Positions 1 to 8,160 of a stretch of DNA of 30,211 nt are shown here, one piece after another. The position numbers and the translations under genes were made by a program. The notes beneath the pieces were generated by a model, which worked only from the letters and a program-made list of their open reading frames with translations, made no database searches and was not told the DNA's origin. Numbering within the stretch: the first letter of the stretch is position 1; each line of letters begins with the position of its first letter. Source of the stretch: CAYNWT01 sp964450955 (GTDB taxonomy: Bacteria > Planctomycetota > Planctomycetia > Planctomycetales > Planctomycetaceae); assembly GCA_964450955.1 (NCBI GenBank), contig CAYVFI010000055.1:1-30211 (forward strand), given 5' to 3'.

Positions 1-58
1 TTCGGCTCTTAACATGACCAAAGACCCGCATGGTTCATCTCAGCCTGTTGATATACGG

Positions 59-93
59 AAAGCCCTGTCGCTCAGCTTGAACGACAGGGCTTT
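59..93 (+). terminator. Rho-independent terminator of an upstream gene
   Basis: A perfect 12-bp inverted repeat (59-70 with 82-93) encloses an 11-nt loop. The 3' arm ends in TTT followed by CTT, which suits a factor-independent terminator read on the plus strand. Positions 1-12 can be read as three codons and a TAA stop, so the terminator may close a plus-strand gene lying mostly outside the window; that reading is inference. The hairpin also separates that gene from the membrane-protein gene starting at 181. Confidence 0.75.
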
Positions 94-180
94 CTTCATG
101 CGCCCACCCCAAAATCAGGGGGATTTCCCTTTTTCTGTATCTCTGGATTGCGAGCCAATTGCGTTCTTGGGAGGTGCTGC

Positions 181-1284
181 GTGATTGCAAATGCCGGGAC
201 ACCGTTGATCTGGGCAGGAGCTATTCATCTCTTTGCCGGCAATCTATTCATCGGTGTGGCCGAAGGAGTTGTGTTCGCACGTCTTGCCAAGTGCTCTTAT
301 GGAGTCTCAGCTCTCTGTCTAGTCGTGGCGAACTATTTGTCGACTTGGCTTGGCCTGCTGTGGTTGTTCAATCCACAACTAGGATTCTGGGATCACATCA
401 CAATCGAAAACCTCCGTGAGATGTTGGCTCTGCAGGTTGGTGTGGCTTTTTGCGCGACGCTTTTGGTTGAGTTTCCGTTGGCTTGGTTGGCCAGTCGGTG
501 GGTTCAGAAGGCAGAGGCGGAAGCACAAGCAAGAACTCAACGTAGCTTGCGTGCTCCGGGATTCGTCTCCGTCGTCAGGGGACATTTTTTGACTCAGGCG
601 GTTAGCTACCTTGTGCTGTTCAACGGGTATTGGTGCCTGAGTGAAACGTCGGTGATGGCGGCGACCGTGGTTTCGGCAGAGGACTTGCTGCCTGCAGGGG
701 TTGCGATCTTCTTCATCAGCGAAGATGGACGTCAGGTCTACCGGCAGAACTCAACTACCAGCGATCCGACGCGGATTACCGAACTTCAGGCGGTATCTAA
801 TCAGCACAGTTTGTTGATGGCAAAGGGGGAGGAGGAGTGGCAGGTGGTCTTGAGCCGTCCCATAAATAATGGGAACGACAATCTGACAGTGAAGGTTTTG
901 GCCTCCGGATTCCCCAAGGAAAAGTGCCCACTGTTGGCTTCCGGCCATCCGCTGTGCTGGCCGCAACGCCCCAGTGATCCTGCACCTCGATTAGGGGCAT
1001 CTCTGGGGGAGTGGCACTATTTCGGCGACAGTTGGGGCTATGGACTTACTGCCAGGAAATTGGTTTATGAGGAACCGGGCGTGTGGCGGCCAACTGTTGC
1101 CGAGGAACACCGCATCGCAATCAGCTCTCCGCTGCTGGGCTGGGTAGCGCATGAAGTGACCACGCTGCCGAATCAGATGGCGTTGTTTCGGTTCGGGCCG
1201 AGTCAGATTTGTTTGTACGATCCCGAAACAAACAGAATCGCGCTGTTCGCCAAAGGCAGGAGTGTTCTGGCGGTCTTGGAATGA
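181..1284 (+). CDS. Unrecognised membrane protein with soluble C-terminal domain
   Basis: I do not recognise this 367-residue protein. The first ~180 residues contain several hydrophobic segments with Trp/Leu/Val-rich stretches, consistent with about four or five membrane spans. The remaining ~190 residues are polar, rich in Ser, Gly, Thr and Trp and strand-like, and could form a beta-rich soluble domain. A longer reading from TTG at 148 exists. GTG at 181 is preferred because GGGAGG (169-174) lies 6 nt upstream of it, one of the few good Shine-Dalgarno sites here. It follows a terminator and is 87 nt upstream of a glycosyltransferase on the same strand, so co-transcription is possible. Coding status is well supported by the long open frame; function is unknown. 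Confidence 0.75.
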   Translation: MIANAGTPLIWAGAIHLFAGNLFIGVAEGVVFARLAKCSYGVSALCLVVANYLSTWLGLLWLFNPQLGFWDHITIENLREMLALQVGVAFCATLLVEFPLAWLASRWVQKAEAEAQARTQRSLRAPGFVSVVRGHFLTQAVSYLVLFNGYWCLSETSVMAATVVSAEDLLPAGVAIFFISEDGRQVYRQNSTTSDPTRITELQAVSNQHSLLMAKGEEEWQVVLSRPINNGNDNLTVKVLASGFPKEKCPLLASGHPLCWPQRPSDPAPRLGASLGEWHYFGDSWGYGLTARKLVYEEPGVWRPTVAEEHRIAISSPLLGWVAHEVTTLPNQMALFRFGPSQICLYDPETNRIALFAKGRSVLAVLE

Positions 1285-1371
1285 ACCAACTTCTCGCAGC
1301 GTAGACTTACCGCGAAGGGCATCTGCGATGAGTTTGTCTGTTCCGCGGGGCATTGGTGACTACAATCGGCC

Positions 1372-2082
1372 ATGTCATCTTTGTCTGTTATCATTCCTGC
1401 CTACAACGAAGAAGCACTGCTTGGTGCGACCATTGACGCGATCAAGGCTGCCCTGGCCCAAAGCGAACTGGTCGATTCCGAAATTATCGTTGCGGACGAT
1501 GCCTCCACAGATGGCACGGCCCAACTGGCAGCAAGCATGGGTGCTCAGGTTGTTGCGACCAACAACCGCCAGATTGCCGCGACCAGAAACGCCGGCGCGA
1601 AGGTTGCGAAGTTTGATTGGTTTCTGTTTCTGGATGCCGACACAATACTGCCAGCAACGACTCTGAACGCGGCGATAGCAGAATTGAAGTCGGGGGCTGC
1701 GGGCTGTGGTGTGACGAAGGTCGAGTTCGACAAGCCTCAAAATGTTTTCATTCGATTCATGTCCTGGGGCATCCTGAGCATGGTTCGTCTGATGGGATAC
1801 GCACCTGGGTGTTGCATTTTCGCGACTCGGAACGCGTTCGATGCAACCGGCGGATTTCCCGAAGACTTCTACGCTTCAGAAGAACTTTGGTTTTGCCGCG
1901 CGGTCAAGCAGGAGGGGCGGTTTGCTTTGTTGAAGGAGTCGGTTCTCACGTCTGCTCGAAAAATGGATTACCACAGCACCGGGCGAATCATGTGGATGAT
2001 CATGAAACTGTCGGTACTGGGGCCGAGAGCTTTAAAAAGCCGTAAGCATTTGGAACTCTGGTACGACGGTCAACGCGGATAG
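1372..2082 (+). CDS. Family 2 glycosyltransferase (GT-A fold)
   Basis: A 236-residue glycosyltransferase of the GT2 type, expected to transfer a sugar from a nucleotide-sugar donor on the cytoplasmic side. The N-terminus has the family's SVIIPAYNEE strand-loop. The nucleotide-binding ADDASTDGT follows at residues 41-49 and the metal-binding DxD (DAD) at 88-90, after a hydrophobic FLFL strand. A later GGFPEDFYASEE segment resembles the acceptor-side acidic ED/EE motif. The length fits a minimal single-domain GT2 without a membrane anchor, although residues ~125-145 are hydrophobic. ATG at 1372 starts immediately at the conserved first strand, which supports this start. Acceptor and product cannot be told from sequence; related small GT2 proteins act in polysaccharide, glycolipid or carotenoid glycosylation. 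Confidence 0.9.
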   Translation: MSSLSVIIPAYNEEALLGATIDAIKAALAQSELVDSEIIVADDASTDGTAQLAASMGAQVVATNNRQIAATRNAGAKVAKFDWFLFLDADTILPATTLNAAIAELKSGAAGCGVTKVEFDKPQNVFIRFMSWGILSMVRLMGYAPGCCIFATRNAFDATGGFPEDFYASEELWFCRAVKQEGRFALLKESVLTSARKMDYHSTGRIMWMIMKLSVLGPRALKSRKHLELWYDGQRG

Positions 2083-2094
2083 CAGGTGTGGGCT

Positions 2095-2586
2095 CTAGTT
2101 ATCGATTGAGGTTGCAGCTTCGAACCCATTGAGTCCGAGAAACTGTTCCCGCCAGTAGTACTTGTCAAGCAATCCACTGGTCGGTCGATTCAATAGCTTG
2201 TTGGCGACATAAATTGCTTCGATGGTCGCGAGCCCTCCGTGTGGGTCATCAAAGACTTTGGACTTGCGAGGGTACGCGGTTGTCGTTTCGGGAATGCTGC
2301 GGATCGGAATGTCGTTGAAGACATTTTCCATCCGCCCGGCCAGTTTCCAGGTTCCATCGAGAACCAGTAAACCGCGATGCCCGTCATCTTCAGCGTTCAA
2401 GACCGGGCCGCCAAACCCCAGTCGGACATAGTTGTCCAGAGATTCTTCGCCGGGTTCGGGAAACGTCCAAAAGATGAAATCTTCCCGGCCACGTAGCGGT
2501 TCGACGGAGCACTTACTTCGCCGTTCTTTTGGGTGCACAACGATGATCGTCGGCGGATGCACGGGTTCAACAGACACAGGCTTCAA
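2095..2586 (-). CDS. DTW/Tsr3-like putative aminocarboxypropyltransferase
   Basis: A protein of up to 163 residues with features of the DTW/Tsr3 branch of SPOUT-like RNA-modifying enzymes. It has a VLDGTWK motif (the DxTW signature), then an Arg-Ser-Ile-Pro segment, a YPRKSK basic patch and an LATIEAIYVANKLL helix resembling the conserved TxEA helix. Family members transfer the 3-amino-3-carboxypropyl group of SAM to tRNA uridine (TapT/DTWD) or rRNA pseudouridine (Tsr3). The Cys-rich N-terminal motif of bacterial TapT is absent and the protein is short, so substrate assignment is inference. The TTG at 2586 has no clear ribosome-binding site; in-frame GTG codons 3 and 8 positions later are alternatives. 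It is convergent with the upstream glycosyltransferase, 12 nt away. Confidence 0.65.
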   Translation of the reverse strand: MKPVSVEPVHPPTIIVVHPKERRSKCSVEPLRGREDFIFWTFPEPGEESLDNYVRLGFGGPVLNAEDDGHRGLLVLDGTWKLAGRMENVFNDIPIRSIPETTTAYPRKSKVFDDPHGGLATIEAIYVANKLLNRPTSGLLDKYYWREQFLGLNGFEAATSIDN

Positions 2587-2688
2587 TCACAACAGAAAAC
2601 AGTCCACACATACTCAACCGTCCCCGCAGCCACCGAGTCCAGTCACTGCACCTACCGGATACCGATGCGACGGAACGTTGCCGCTACG

Positions 2689-2868
2689 TTAGGATTCGGA
2701 TTTGATCTTTTCGATTTCGGCTTCAAGATCTTTGATCTGGCCTTCAAGTCGGGGGGCCTCAGCCGGGTCGTCCGGCTGATTGCGTGCAGCTTTCAGAAGT
2801 ACCTGAAGCTTTTGGATTTTGTTACGAGCTGTCTCGATTTGCTTCTTTTGTTTCTTATTGAGACCCAT
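2689..2868 (-). CDS. Small coiled-coil protein
   Basis: A 59-residue, highly charged protein starting MGLNKKQKKQIETARNKI and ending IEKIKSES. Heptad-like spacing of Leu/Ile and many Lys/Glu residues predict two helices joined by a QPDDPAE turn, i.e. a short antiparallel coiled coil. The frame is open further upstream to 2970, but the ATG at 2868 begins the conserved-looking basic helix. The upstream extension has an unrelated composition and would abut the start of the divergent methyltransferase gene at 2970. No enzyme motif is present. From memory, small proteins of this form occur in other planctomycetes; I could not verify this. Function unknown. Confidence 0.6.
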   Translation of the reverse strand: MGLNKKQKKQIETARNKIQKLQVLLKAARNQPDDPAEAPRLEGQIKDLEAEIEKIKSES

Positions 2869-2969
2869 GAGTGTCAACCGATAGAACTTGTCGAAGCCAG
2901 CAACCGCGCTTTGGTGCCGGGAGAAGTTAAGATAGCAGGCTCCCGGAATTCTTTCACCATCGATGCTCA

Positions 2970-4136
2970 ATGATTGAACTCATAAAAGCGATTGCTGAAG
3001 CCGTTCGCGATGAATCGTTGCACCTGATTGTACTTAGCCGACCGCGTTCGAAGGAAAGCGCAGCCCCGTCCAGGGTCTCCATTCGGCCAGTCACGATCGG
3101 CGGGCGGCTGCTTTACCAGGCCGCAAGGCGTATCGGGGCCCAGGAGATTCATGAGAACATCGAACCCGATAATCTTGGCGCGGTTGTGACGGAGTGGGTG
3201 AAGCTGGCATTTGATCAGGCCAATGCCTTCACGACAGACGCCGATGTGGAATTTCGTCGCAAACGTGGCAAGGCAACTGTGCGAACCTCCGCGGCCACTC
3301 ACAAGGCATCCAACAGAGAACACAATAAAACCAGGCAGTACATTGTTCCGGATAATCGGCCATGTCCATTCCTGATCGCCACTGGGATTATGTCGAAAGG
3401 CGGCAAGGTTCGATCGTCTCGGCAGAAAAAGTTTCGGCAAATTAATCGGTATCTGGATATCGTCAACGATATTGTGAAACACCTGCCAGTCGATCGCGAG
3501 ATTCGCGTTGTGGACTTTGGGTGCGGGCGAAGCTATCTGACGTTCGCGCTGCATCACCTGTTCACGAATGTGTTGAACCGCAAAGTGCAGATCATTGGGC
3601 TCGATCTGAAAACGACTGTGATTGAAGACTGTCAGCGGCTGGCCGCAGAACTTGATTGCAAGGGGCTCACTTTCCAGCAAGGCGACATCGCCAGTCATTC
3701 AACGGACAAACCGGTCGACTTGTGTGTTTCGTTGCACGCCTGCGATACGGCCACTGACGAAGCGATCGGGAAAGCAATTCGGTGGCAAAGTTCCGTCATC
3801 CTTGCGGTTCCATGTTGTCACCATGAACTTGCGAGTCAAATCCGGAACCCAAATCACGACGCGCTGCTGCGGTACGGCATCATGCGAGAACGCTACGCCG
3901 CGATCGCGACTGATTCGCTAAGAGCCAAAGGGCTTGACGCGCTGGGGTACCGAACTCAGGTGATCGAGTTCATTGACACTGAACACACGCCAAAGAACCT
4001 GATGATTCGAGCGGTAAAGAGAACCGCAAACAACACGTCCGATGAAGCGCTCAGTGAATATCAACGCTTCCGCGAGTCACTTGGGATTCAAAAATTCCAT
4101 TTGGAATCGGCCACAGATTTATTGGGGTCCGGGTGA
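2970..4136 (+). CDS. SAM-dependent methyltransferase (Methyltransf_32-like)
   Basis: A 388-residue class I methyltransferase. The N-terminal ~150 residues are basic and lack a recognised motif; RQKKFRQINR (151-160) leads into the Rossmann domain. Motif I is DFGCGRSYL at 182-190, the acidic ribose-binding end of strand 2 is GLDLK at 210-214, and later signatures are LHACDTATDEA (255-265) and PCCHHEL (281-287). The LHACD plus PCCHHEL pair is characteristic of the Methyltransf_32 group (METTL25/GSTCD-like), some of whose members modify RNA or ribosomal components. The substrate here is unknown. ATG at 2970 opens the frame. The 3' end overlaps the convergent C39-like peptidase gene by 49 nt. A basic N-terminus plus a methyltransferase near a DTW/Tsr3-like gene suggests RNA modification, as inference only. 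Confidence 0.88.
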   Translation: MIELIKAIAEAVRDESLHLIVLSRPRSKESAAPSRVSIRPVTIGGRLLYQAARRIGAQEIHENIEPDNLGAVVTEWVKLAFDQANAFTTDADVEFRRKRGKATVRTSAATHKASNREHNKTRQYIVPDNRPCPFLIATGIMSKGGKVRSSRQKKFRQINRYLDIVNDIVKHLPVDREIRVVDFGCGRSYLTFALHHLFTNVLNRKVQIIGLDLKTTVIEDCQRLAAELDCKGLTFQQGDIASHSTDKPVDLCVSLHACDTATDEAIGKAIRWQSSVILAVPCCHHELASQIRNPNHDALLRYGIMRERYAAIATDSLRAKGLDALGYRTQVIEFIDTEHTPKNLMIRAVKRTANNTSDEALSEYQRFRESLGIQKFHLESATDLLGSG

Positions 4137-4978
4137 CCGGGTAACGGACGGATGCGCACGCCGCGGCCATCCCACAACAGCCTTAGGTCTTCCAGTGACC
4201 ATGTTTCCAGGCCAACTGCGGGATCTGCAATTTGAACCATGTCGCCATCGACTTCTATCAGCACGACCGCGTGCTTGACTCCGACAATCCAGCCCCAGTC
4301 GACGTTGTACTGCGGATACCGTTCGGCGTTTTCCTTTGTAAGCCCCACAGAAATGATCTGTGGTGCGCGATGGGCTAACAGGCCTTTTATATCTTCGTCG
4401 AACAGAAACGGGCCCAGTCCAGCCGGTTCCAGCTTGATTGATAAGCCGTGGTACAGCCCCAGCCAGTTGGTGCCGCGCCGGGTAAAACACAGCCGAGCCA
4501 TTTCTTTTTCGGTGGACTCAACACCATAGTTGCGCAGTAGTGTTGCTGATGCGGCGGCCATACAACTTGTCTGCGCCGTTTGCAGGCAGTTGTCGCCTTC
4601 CCATTCGCCACCGCATTCGGGCGGTGAGCCCAACATGGGCCAGAACAGACCAATCGCTCCGGCGATGAACATTGTGATTGCGGTCACTGCCTGCCGAACC
4701 TTGAACTCACGCAGGCGTCCACAGGCGATACCGGACAGAATCGCGGCTCCAATCGGAAACCAGTTGCCAAGAATGATCGCGTTGGAATACGGAATCAGTT
4801 TTGTCAGGACCGCATGATCCCAAAGGAATACGATGTAACCAATGGTCAGCAGCAAAACCAGAATTCCAACCAGGTTGCCGAGTCGCTTTGAACGATGTTG
4901 CGTCGATTTCAGGCCCACGATGAACAGCAAGCTGCAAATCGCCAGCATGATGAACGAACCTTCGATGATGTCCGTCAT
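4088..4978 (-). CDS. Membrane-anchored C39-like cysteine peptidase
   Basis: A 296-residue protein with a membrane N-terminus and a papain-like C39-type C-terminal domain. Hydrophobic segments lie around residues 8-23, 36-53, 62-86 and 97-116. The peptidase-like domain carries Gln133 and Cys139 in CLQTAQTSCMAAASATLL, matching the Q-x(5)-C oxyanion/nucleophile pattern of bacteriocin-type C39 peptidases. His236 (KHAVVLIEV) and Asp252 (IADP) complete a plausible Cys-His-Asp triad. C39 domains cleave double-glycine leaders in ABC exporters, but here there is no ABC ATPase and the topology differs, so the substrate is unknown. It lies 151 nt downstream of the permease gene on the same strand and may be the last gene of that cluster or its own unit. 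Its 3' end overlaps the convergent methyltransferase gene. Confidence 0.85.
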   Translation of the reverse strand: MTDIIEGSFIMLAICSLLFIVGLKSTQHRSKRLGNLVGILVLLLTIGYIVFLWDHAVLTKLIPYSNAIILGNWFPIGAAILSGIACGRLREFKVRQAVTAITMFIAGAIGLFWPMLGSPPECGGEWEGDNCLQTAQTSCMAAASATLLRNYGVESTEKEMARLCFTRRGTNWLGLYHGLSIKLEPAGLGPFLFDEDIKGLLAHRAPQIISVGLTKENAERYPQYNVDWGWIVGVKHAVVLIEVDGDMVQIADPAVGLETWSLEDLRLLWDGRGVRIRPLPGHPDPNKSVADSKWNF

Positions 4979-5129
4979 TGTGGCTCCGCTGAGATCTTCT
5001 GACCAGCGGCCAGATTATCGAGAGGGGCCAATTTCGACCACGGTAAACCGCGAAACTTTGCCAATCACTAAGCGGACAATGCCGATTACATCATTCTGCC
5101 CGGGCAACGATCGCGTCTTTAGCTGAGTG

Positions 5130-6680
5130 CTACAACTCGTTCGAGTAGGCTTCCTTGAGCCGCGCGTGGCTGCGGCCCAGCTTGGCAACCCACTGGCGTG
5201 TTGCGTCGATTTCGTTGTCCTCGATTGCGTGTTCCATCAGTTCAAGCTGTTCGCGGATGAGTCGAGCTTTCCAGTGATGGAATTCGCTGACGGAGCCGTA
5301 TCGCAGGAAGGTACCGACCTCCAGTTTGCGCGACCATTCGTCGTAGACTTCGATCCAGTAGACCGCATGTTTGACATCTCCAACCAGCGCGCCGTTTAGA
5401 GCTTCTCCTTTTGCAATGCGCATCTCTCGAAGAACATCGGACGGGGGAGGGTAGTAGGCGTAGCAGCCAACAACGCTGGCGGCGATAAGTCCCACCAGTA
5501 CAAACCCGCCGATCACGTGTGACGGAAGGACAATGTCACCACGCAGTTCTTTGCCTTGTTTGGATTCGATCCACCGTTGCACGTGGCCTTTCGCGTCGAT
5601 GAGTCGAAACAGCACACCAAGTGCAAGCGCCCCCGCCAGAATCCTCAGTGAATACCATTCAAAAGGCTTGACGATGTCTTCCACTTTGGCGATGGCTGCG
5701 GCCTGATAGCCGGCAGGCGGGGCGCTGCTTCCTGCAAACGGCTGACAATACACGTCAAACGCATGCGTGTGCCCAGCCGGTTCGACATCTTTAGGAAGCA
5801 GCGGTTTGTCCACCGCGTAGCCAAGTCCGACCGCGATGCCGGAAAGTAGTAGCAGCCACACAAGACTCTTCTTTGTTCCGTAGCTGAACCACATCCAAAT
5901 ACACAGCCCGATATTCAGCCCGGCGCCCAGTGTCATGAGAACAAAAGCTGCACCAATTGAGTTTGCATGCTGGAACATGCCGCCCATTTGTGACATGGCC
6001 AGCATCGGCGTCGCGTAGACCGGAATAGACAGGCCCAGCATCCTGGCAGGTGCGATTGGGTCGTCGTTGTTGAAGGAGAGTTGCAGTGAGTTCGCGGGCA
6101 GGATGGCGCCCAACAAACCCACACCGATTAAACCACAGATGATGTACAGCGTTGATGGGCCCGTAATGTCGCGTGCCCCGGCGGCGCCGACACCGACCAC
6201 GCGGCCCAGGCCCACAGGGGACGGCTCTTCTTCCGGAACAGGCAACGCCGAGTCCGGAAACAGCTTATCCCAAATGATGCCCAGGACTGTGACAATCAAC
6301 AAGGAACAGCCGGCGAACGACAAGATGGCAAACGGTTCGCTTAGCGTCAGTCCGTATAGCAGCGACAGCGGATTGAACAACGGCGCTGAAATTGCGAACG
6401 CCAGAATCGTCCCACCGCTAAGTCCACTACGCTTCAGTTCACGAACAACCGGGATGGCTCCCAGAGAACACACCGGCAATAGCATTCCAATCGCCCACGC
6501 ACGAAGTAGGCCGCTGGTGCGGTTGCTGCCGAAAATCTCAAACGTGCGCTGCGGTCCGTAGAACCGACGAAACACCGCCGCAATCATGAACCCCGTCAAA
6601 ATAAACGGAGATGCCTGGGCGAGGGATTGCGTGAACCGGACAAAAAAGCCCCAGAAGTTCATTTCTAACATGGTGTTCAT
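5130..6680 (-). CDS. YraQ/ArsP-type permease
   Basis: A 516-residue polytopic membrane protein of the permease family that includes YraQ and ArsP (formerly DUF318). The N-terminal half shows the family pattern: SPFILTGFMIAAVF, GMLLPVCSLGAIPV with a conserved Cys-x-x-Gly-Ala, then ISAPLFNPLSLLYG. A second hydrophobic half and a long extracytoplasmic loop containing HTH and a Cys follow. About 100 C-terminal residues after the last membrane helix form a charged soluble domain not typical of the short family members, making the protein longer than the ~300-350 residues usual for the family. ArsP homologues export trivalent organoarsenicals; most other members have no known substrate. The gene is 53 nt downstream of a His-rich lipoprotein gene, suggesting a metal or metalloid role by inference. 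The ATG at 6680 lacks a strong ribosome-binding site; internal Met codons 4 and 7 are alternatives. Confidence 0.88.
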   Translation of the reverse strand: MNTMLEMNFWGFFVRFTQSLAQASPFILTGFMIAAVFRRFYGPQRTFEIFGSNRTSGLLRAWAIGMLLPVCSLGAIPVVRELKRSGLSGGTILAFAISAPLFNPLSLLYGLTLSEPFAILSFAGCSLLIVTVLGIIWDKLFPDSALPVPEEEPSPVGLGRVVGVGAAGARDITGPSTLYIICGLIGVGLLGAILPANSLQLSFNNDDPIAPARMLGLSIPVYATPMLAMSQMGGMFQHANSIGAAFVLMTLGAGLNIGLCIWMWFSYGTKKSLVWLLLLSGIAVGLGYAVDKPLLPKDVEPAGHTHAFDVYCQPFAGSSAPPAGYQAAAIAKVEDIVKPFEWYSLRILAGALALGVLFRLIDAKGHVQRWIESKQGKELRGDIVLPSHVIGGFVLVGLIAASVVGCYAYYPPPSDVLREMRIAKGEALNGALVGDVKHAVYWIEVYDEWSRKLEVGTFLRYGSVSEFHHWKARLIREQLELMEHAIEDNEIDATRQWVAKLGRSHARLKEAYSNEL

Positions 6681-6733
6681 CGATCTGTATGGGCGTGAGC
6701 GGGGCGTTTATCTTTGGTGTCAGGATCAACGTG

Positions 6734-7207
6734 CTAGTGATCTTCGCCGTGATGATGATGGCTGTGCTGGTGATGGAGGTCAGGTTCTGGTTTGCCCGCT
6801 TTGGGAACGAGTGCCTGAAGCGTTGCGAGGTCGTCTTTCACCGCGCTTTCAAGTGCGGCTATTTCAAGCTCTTTCGAAAGGACTTTAGAACGCATGCTTA
6901 CCGCTGCGTTTCTGGCGGCTTCCCAATCGGCCTTCTTCAGGTCGCTGTCGGCCGCCATCTCGGGAACCCAATTAATGATGTCGACCAGTTGATAAAACTC
7001 GAGGCTGCCCACACGTCCGCCGCGATTGGCCAGTTCCCACGATCGAAGTTTGATCGCGGCCACGGCATTCTTCAGGTTCGCCGGTCGGTGATCAGGGAAG
7101 TCGTGGTGGACGTGCCCCGCTTCTTCGGATGCGTTCTGACTGCAGCCGGTAACGCTCAGCAGTGCCGCCGCAGTCGCGATTGCGATGGTAAATTGTTTCA
7201 TCGTCAT
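6734..7207 (-). CDS. Histidine-rich lipoprotein
   Basis: A 157-residue secreted lipoprotein. The N-terminus has a basic start, a hydrophobic core and the lipobox LSVTGC with the lipidated Cys22, so it should be anchored in a membrane. Just after the anchor is a His cluster (GHVHHDFPDHRP), and the C-terminus is a second cluster (HHQHSHHHHGEDH). Between them is an all-helical, charged segment of ~90 residues. Two terminal His clusters point to binding of transition-metal ions such as Zn, Ni or Cu; this is inferred from composition. The start codon overlaps the MoxR stop as ATGA (7207-7204), so translation is probably coupled; a second ATG two codons later would also work. The next gene is the permease, making a metal-handling pair plausible. 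Confidence 0.85.
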   Translation of the reverse strand: MTMKQFTIAIATAAALLSVTGCSQNASEEAGHVHHDFPDHRPANLKNAVAAIKLRSWELANRGGRVGSLEFYQLVDIINWVPEMAADSDLKKADWEAARNAAVSMRSKVLSKELEIAALESAVKDDLATLQALVPKAGKPEPDLHHQHSHHHHGEDH

Positions 7208-8160
7208 TTCGCCTTGTACTCTGGAACCGGAACAGTCGTGAGGACTTCCTGGATCACGCGGTTGGCCGCATCGGTCTCCAACCCAAGTCGCACTCCAAGC
7301 ACCGGGAAGATGACATCCTGAACGTCCTCCGGTGTGACAAAATCTCGCCCCTGCAGGAACGCAGAAGCCTGCGCGGTTCGTTGAAGTGTTAGCAGACCGC
7401 GGGGGCTGAGTCCAAGCGCGATGCTGGTGTGTTGCCGCGTTTCGGTGCCGATTCGAACCATGTAGTCCTGAATCGTTTCCGCCACTTCCAGTTTTGCAAC
7501 TTTATGTTGTATGGCCGCAAGTTCTCCGTCCGTGAGGATCGGTCCGTGCAGCTCATTGGTGTCATCGGGCGAATCGATGGCGGCGCGTAGCATGTCGATT
7601 TCGGCAGTGGCTTCCGGGTAGCCAACCGAAAGCTTCATCGCGAACCGGTCCAACTGCGCTTCTGGCAGTGGGTAGGTTCCGTGTTGATCGACCGGGTTTT
7701 GTGTTGCGATAACGAAGAACTGCTGACTGAGTTCGTAGCGATCTGTATCGACGGTGACCTGCCGTTCTGCCATCGCCTCCAGTAAGGCGCTTTGGGTTCG
7801 CGGCGTTGCTCGGTTGATTTCGTCCGCCAGCAATATGTCAGAGAACACCGGCCCGCGGCGGAACTCAAACTCCTGTGACTTTTGATTGAAGATGCTGAAG
7901 CCTGTGATGTCGCCAGGTAGCAGGTCCGGCGTGCACTGGGCTCGCGCAAACTTCCCACCAATGGCATCGGCGAGCGCTTTGGCCAGCGTTGTTTTTCCGA
8001 GTCCGGGCTTGTCTTCCAGCAGCAAGTGTCCGCGGGACAGCAGGCACACCAGTACCATCTCAACCACGTCTGCCTTACCACGCAGTGTTGCGTTCAGGTG
8101 GTCTCGAACCCGCTTGAGCTGCTGCTCGGTTGATGTGTCGTTCATGGTGGCCGTTGTCAC
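7204..8160 (-). CDS. MoxR-family AAA+ ATPase
   Basis: A 318-residue MoxR-type AAA+ ATPase. Walker A is KPGLGKTT (51-58), with Lys replacing the small residue usually preceding PG; Walker B is ILLADEINRA with Asp113-Glu114. Sensor 1 is ATQNP (Asn155), followed by GTYPLPEAQLDRF, the family's arginine-bearing segment. A C-terminal lid carries SPRG and a sensor-2-like arginine region. MoxR proteins act as chaperone-like ATPases, typically encoded beside DUF58 and transglutaminase or VWA proteins, as here. GTG at 8160 overlaps the upstream stop as GTGA, and AAAAGGAAAG just upstream is a good Shine-Dalgarno site. The stop overlaps the following lipoprotein start by 4 nt. It is complete and of normal length. 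Confidence 0.95.
   Translation of the reverse strand: MTTATMNDTSTEQQLKRVRDHLNATLRGKADVVEMVLVCLLSRGHLLLEDKPGLGKTTLAKALADAIGGKFARAQCTPDLLPGDITGFSIFNQKSQEFEFRRGPVFSDILLADEINRATPRTQSALLEAMAERQVTVDTDRYELSQQFFVIATQNPVDQHGTYPLPEAQLDRFAMKLSVGYPEATAEIDMLRAAIDSPDDTNELHGPILTDGELAAIQHKVAKLEVAETIQDYMVRIGTETRQHTSIALGLSPRGLLTLQRTAQASAFLQGRDFVTPEDVQDVIFPVLGVRLGLETDAANRVIQEVLTTVPVPEYKAK

Noticed and set aside
2533..2973. A 146-codon plus-strand open frame
   Set aside because: It is the complement of the small coiled-coil gene and the start of the DTW/Tsr3-like gene; its Phe/Leu/Asp-rich content mirrors their Lys/Glu codons.
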